Assembly: GCA_002067855.1 (NCBI GenBank)
Contig: MVQS01000380.1
Location: 1 to 6,010 of the forward strand
From: Syntrophaceae bacterium PtaB.Bin038
GTDB taxonomy: Bacteria > Desulfobacterota > Syntrophia > Syntrophales > UBA2192
Direction of reading: 5' to 3'
Length of the DNA: 6,010 bases
Shown here: one piece after another, positions 5,825 to 6,010 of the stretch
Position numbering within the stretch: position 1 is the first letter of the stretch
How the letters are laid out: the number at the start of each line of letters is the position of its first letter
Program-made: the position numbers and the translations under genes
Notes under the pieces: model-generated
What the model was told of the DNA's origin: nothing
Database searches by the model: none
What the model saw: only the letters and a program-made list of their open reading frames with translations

Positions 5825-5858
5825 GAAACAGGGGAATCGAATCCGAATCCCCCGTTTC
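5825..5858 (-). terminator. Hairpin downstream of the acyl-CoA synthetase gene, terminator-like
   Basis: Arms 5858-5845 and 5838-5825 on the minus strand (GAAACGGGGGATTC and GATTCCCCTGTTTC) pair at 12 of 14 positions plus one G-U, around a 6-base loop. The stem is GC-rich in its middle. It starts about 31 bases after the stop codon of the synthetase, ahead of the next operon's promoter. The following bases (CCTCGTTCTTC) are only moderately T-rich, so it is a weak or Rho-assisted terminator at best. Confidence 0.5.
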
Positions 5859-5859
5859 T

Positions 5860-5887
5860 CCTCCTGTACCCTGAACCCTGGCCCCTG
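5860..5887 (-). repeat. Four CAGGGNN-type heptads after the acyl-CoA synthetase stop codon
   Basis: Beginning 2 bases after the TAA, the minus strand reads CAGGGGC (5887-5881), CAGGGTT (5880-5874), CAGGGTA (5873-5867) and CAGGAGG (5866-5860), all in 7-base register. It is the most regular of the three copies in the window and lies between the stop codon and a hairpin. Confidence 0.8.
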
Positions 5888-5889
5888 CT

Positions 5890-6009
5890 TTACGAGACTT
5901 CGATCTTTGCATCCACGGCGATGCAGCCCTCTCCCTTACCGTAAAGGATGAGAGGGTTGATGTCAATGTTGCCGATTTCAGGGTGATCCGTCAGGAGCTT
6001 CGAGACACC
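5890..6009 (-). CDS. C-terminal end of an ADP-forming acyl/acetyl-CoA synthetase (ATP-grasp part), partial
   Basis: Only the last 39 codons and the TAA (5892-5890) are present; the gene enters from the right edge. The fragment contains HPEIGNIDINPLILYG and ends IAVDAKIEVS. The pattern EI-x-x-IDINPL followed by A-V-D-A-K-I is the usual end of the ATP-grasp domain in ADP-forming acetate/acyl-CoA ligases (the beta part, or the C-terminal part of fused alpha-beta proteins). These enzymes interconvert acyl-CoA, ADP and phosphate with acid, ATP and CoA, and serve fermentative or syntrophic energy conservation. Succinyl-CoA synthetase beta is related but ends differently, so I prefer the acetyl/acyl-CoA family. 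Substrate cannot be judged from this fragment. A repeat and a hairpin follow, which suggests that its transcript ends before the lipoprotein gene. Confidence 0.75.
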   Translation of the reverse strand, partial: GVSKLLTDHPEIGNIDINPLILYGKGEGCIAVDAKIEVS

Positions 6010-6010
6010 C

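Noticed and set aside
5825..5858. tRNA T-arm or attachment-site look-alike (GGGGAATCGAATCC...CCCC)
   Set aside because: No acceptor, D-arm or anticodon arm lies nearby, and the arms extend further than a T-arm. It fits a plain hairpin better.

Overview
This 6,010-base window is GC-rich (roughly 60-65% by eye), densely coding bacterial chromosome. I see no mobile element, CRISPR array, rRNA or tRNA. A very large multi-PAS/GAF sensor kinase, an ADP-forming acyl-CoA synthetase type C-terminus, a short-form HPF and a possible sigma-54 promoter together suggest a Desulfobacterota-like (deltaproteobacterial) anaerobe. That assignment is inference from gene style, not proof.

Layout from left to right. 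Positions 1-2744 (minus strand) hold the N-terminal and central part of a soluble sensor protein with five PAS domains and one GAF domain. Its reading frame is broken near position 213-224, and the rest of the fifth PAS domain continues in another frame off the left edge. Positions 2745-2983 are a divergent promoter region between this kinase and hpf. Positions 2984-3400 (plus) encode a ribosome hibernation factor of the HPF/RaiA family. Positions 3401-3565 separate two convergent genes and are full of short repeats. Positions 3566-5170 (minus) encode a Na+/phosphate cotransporter family protein with a C-terminal PhoU-like domain. It lies 5 bases behind a small lipoprotein gene (5176-5724, minus), so the two form an operon. 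Positions 5725-5889 hold a promoter candidate and a hairpin. Positions 5890-6009 (minus) are the last 39 codons of an ATP-grasp acyl/acetyl-CoA synthetase that enters from the right edge.

The genes look like separate housekeeping and stress units rather than one pathway: signal sensing, ribosome dormancy, phosphate or other anion handling at the envelope, and energy-conserving acyl-CoA metabolism.

The most unusual signal is non-coding. All three transcription-unit 3' ends in the window (hpf, the Na/Pi gene, the acyl-CoA synthetase) carry, at or within a few bases of the stop codon, a 7-base-period repeat of the form CAGGGNN in the sense strand. In the two convergent genes it is followed by a second unit of the form GGAAGTTAAGAAGCT. 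This looks like a composite 3'-end element used repeatedly in this genome. The second notable point is the frameshift that cuts the kinase before any transmitter domain.
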